From DASYSA01 sp036003885 (GTDB lineage Bacteria > Acidobacteriota > Blastocatellia > UBA7656): a stretch of DNA of 16,689 nt. Made by a program: the position numbers and the translations under genes. The stretch spans positions 1 to 16,689 of the forward strand of contig DASYSA010000730.1 in the NCBI GenBank assembly GCA_036003885.1. The letters run 5' to 3'. A model generated the notes under the pieces. The model saw only the letters and a list, made by a program, of their open reading frames with translations, was not told where the DNA came from and searched no databases. This document shows, piece after piece, positions 15,580 to 16,689 of this stretch (the stretch's first letter is position 1; the number at the start of each line of letters is the position of its first letter).

Positions 15580-16689
15580 CTACTGTTTTCGGTGCTGACA
15601 GTGTAAGCCCGGCTTCGAAAGAACGAGTCGGATCGGCTTCGATAAGTCCACTGATTCATCAATCAAAACTTCATCGTGCCACTGGGTCCCGCCGCCTGGC
15701 TCTCCCGGATGGCCATACGTAAAGACCTCGAGCCAGGAACTGCACCCCTTGAAGCCTTTGATTCGGTACACTCCCGGCCTCATCATCGAAGACCTGTTGG
15801 TCGTGATATGGAAAGATGGGCCTTGACTGTGAAGCACCATGGCGACCGTATCTGCCGGGCTTCCGTCGGGCCAGCGCACTTCTACTTCTGCTTCCAGGTC
15901 GGCTCTAACAAAAGGCACGGTGATGTCCCGTTTATCAAGTTTCTGTCCTTCGCCCAGCGTGATCGGTTCTGCCAGAGAGGTGCCTGCTGAATCAGGATAA
16001 TACACTCGGGGGTAAGGACAGAGGGCGCCAGTGAGATTGACGCCAAGGTAGTAATTGCCAGGTGGCAAAGAATTTAGTGTGTATCCTCCATAGGGGTCTG
16101 TATAGCTCCACCGCCCTCTAGGAGCAGCTTGTCGGCCGTCTTTCACAGCAACGACATCAACCCTGATCAGTGGGACCGGGTTACCCTCCGAATCAAGAAC
16201 TTTGCCGGTAATCTGTCCGTCCACCAAGGCGTAAAAGTCAGCCACAGCGCAACCACGGTCCGCGACCTTGATCTCGAGATGCGTGTACGGACTCACGTTT
16301 TCAGGCACGCTCGCCCGAACCTTGTAACTCCCCGGCAAGAGCCCCGGCACCTGATAGCGCCCGTCGCCGTCGCTCTTTGTCTGCAGAAGCCGGCCCTCTC
16401 CCTCAATAGTGATTTCGATCTCCTGTAGTGGAGTCACTGTCTCTCGACTGTCATCGTCGAGCGGAGTTGATCGCCGAAGGACTCTGCCTCTAATGGTTCC
16501 CCCGGACCCTTCTTTAGGCATCGCGCTGAAGTATGCCAGGTCCTCCTCGGCTTCCGAGAGTGGACGGGTCCGGGTGCAAATGCTCGTATGCCATTTGGTC
16601 GCGTCCTTCTTGTCTCGGAATGCGTAAACCAGATAGCATTGTCCGTCTTTGAAGTGATAACCACAGTCGCCGCCTCCGAGCCCGGTCAC
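15580..16689 (-). CDS. CarboxypepD_reg / TIMP-like exported protein, 5' end outside window
   Basis: The frame is open to the right edge, so the N-terminus is missing; 370 codons including the stop are visible. Residues about 1-48 are the end of a TIMP/netrin-like (OB-fold) domain: GDCGYHFKDGQCYLVYAF and SICTRTRPLSEAEEDLAYF. A carboxypeptidase regulatory-like beta domain follows at about 64-150 (GTIRGRVLRR, DGRYQVPGLLPGSYKVRA). A second lies at about 152-215 (GQITGKVLDSEGNPVPLIRV, GGYTLNSLPPGNYYLGV). The last 100 residues form a beta-rich segment with no recognised name. Such proteins are secreted and common in Acidobacteria; the domains bind rather than catalyse. The 262-bp gap with repeats before the sigma gene suggests a separate transcription unit. 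Confidence 0.9.
   Translation of the reverse strand: MTGLGGGDCGYHFKDGQCYLVYAFRDKKDATKWHTSICTRTRPLSEAEEDLAYFSAMPKEGSGGTIRGRVLRRSTPLDDDSRETVTPLQEIEITIEGEGRLLQTKSDGDGRYQVPGLLPGSYKVRASVPENVSPYTHLEIKVADRGCAVADFYALVDGQITGKVLDSEGNPVPLIRVDVVAVKDGRQAAPRGRWSYTDPYGGYTLNSLPPGNYYLGVNLTGALCPYPRVYYPDSAGTSLAEPITLGEGQKLDKRDITVPFVRADLEAEVEVRWPDGSPADTVAMVLHSQGPSFHITTNRSSMMRPGVYRIKGFKGCSSWLEVFTYGHPGEPGGGTQWHDEVLIDESVDLSKPIRLVLSKPGLHCQHRKQ

Overview
The window looks like a piece of an Acidobacteriota chromosome, probably Blastocatellia-like. Lineage-typical families support this: two MacB/FtsX-type 'acidobacterial duplicated orphan permeases' (ADOP), a soil-associated TIGR03435-type protein, a DUF4097 beta-strand protein, CarboxypepD_reg/TIMP-like exported proteins, and several exported HEAT-repeat proteins. 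Assignments rest on recognising motifs by eye. No database search was possible.

All eleven recognised genes lie on the minus strand, so transcription runs from high to low coordinates. In that order they are: the 3' part of an exported CarboxypepD_reg protein (15580-16689); a 262-bp gap carrying a roughly 67-bp direct repeat; an ECF sigma factor (14739-15317) overlapping by ATGA with a zinc-finger transmembrane anti-sigma factor (13705-14742); an exported TPR+HEAT protein (11953-13677); a TIGR03435-like protein (11062-11889); ADOP permease 2 (8406-10934); a DUF4097 protein (7339-8331); a 589-aa HEAT protein (5483-7252); a 142-bp gap made almost wholly of inverted heptamer arrays; ADOP permease 1 (2941-5340); a zinc-metallopeptidase-like DUF5700 protein (1873-2937) overlapping by ATGA with a 404-aa HEAT protein (662-1876); and the 5' part of an exported amidohydrolase (1-616), which the ORF caller missed because it runs off the window.

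From the sigma factor to the amidohydrolase (about 15.3 kb) the genes share one strand, with gaps of 142 bp or less. I infer an ECF-sigma-governed cell-envelope locus. Sigma and anti-sigma would sense and transmit a signal. Nearly every other product carries a signal peptide or membrane segments and should act in the membrane, periplasm or outside. The repeat-rich HEAT and NGG-repeat proteins look like scaffolds, the ADOPs are transporter-like permeases without a local ATPase, and there are two putative metal hydrolases.

The most striking structure is in the HEAT proteins. The 404-aa and 589-aa proteins share an N-terminal domain I do not recognise, and they differ by exactly two 96-residue supra-repeats (three HEAT units each). 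The 574-aa protein has eleven HEAT units of exactly 32 residues with no indel, the last eight alternating between two sequence types. Separately, a degenerate heptamer repeat (NTTGTCM-like) fills one intergenic gap, recurs at the start of ADOP 2, and appears to have been captured into the signal-peptide coding sequence of the DUF5700 gene.
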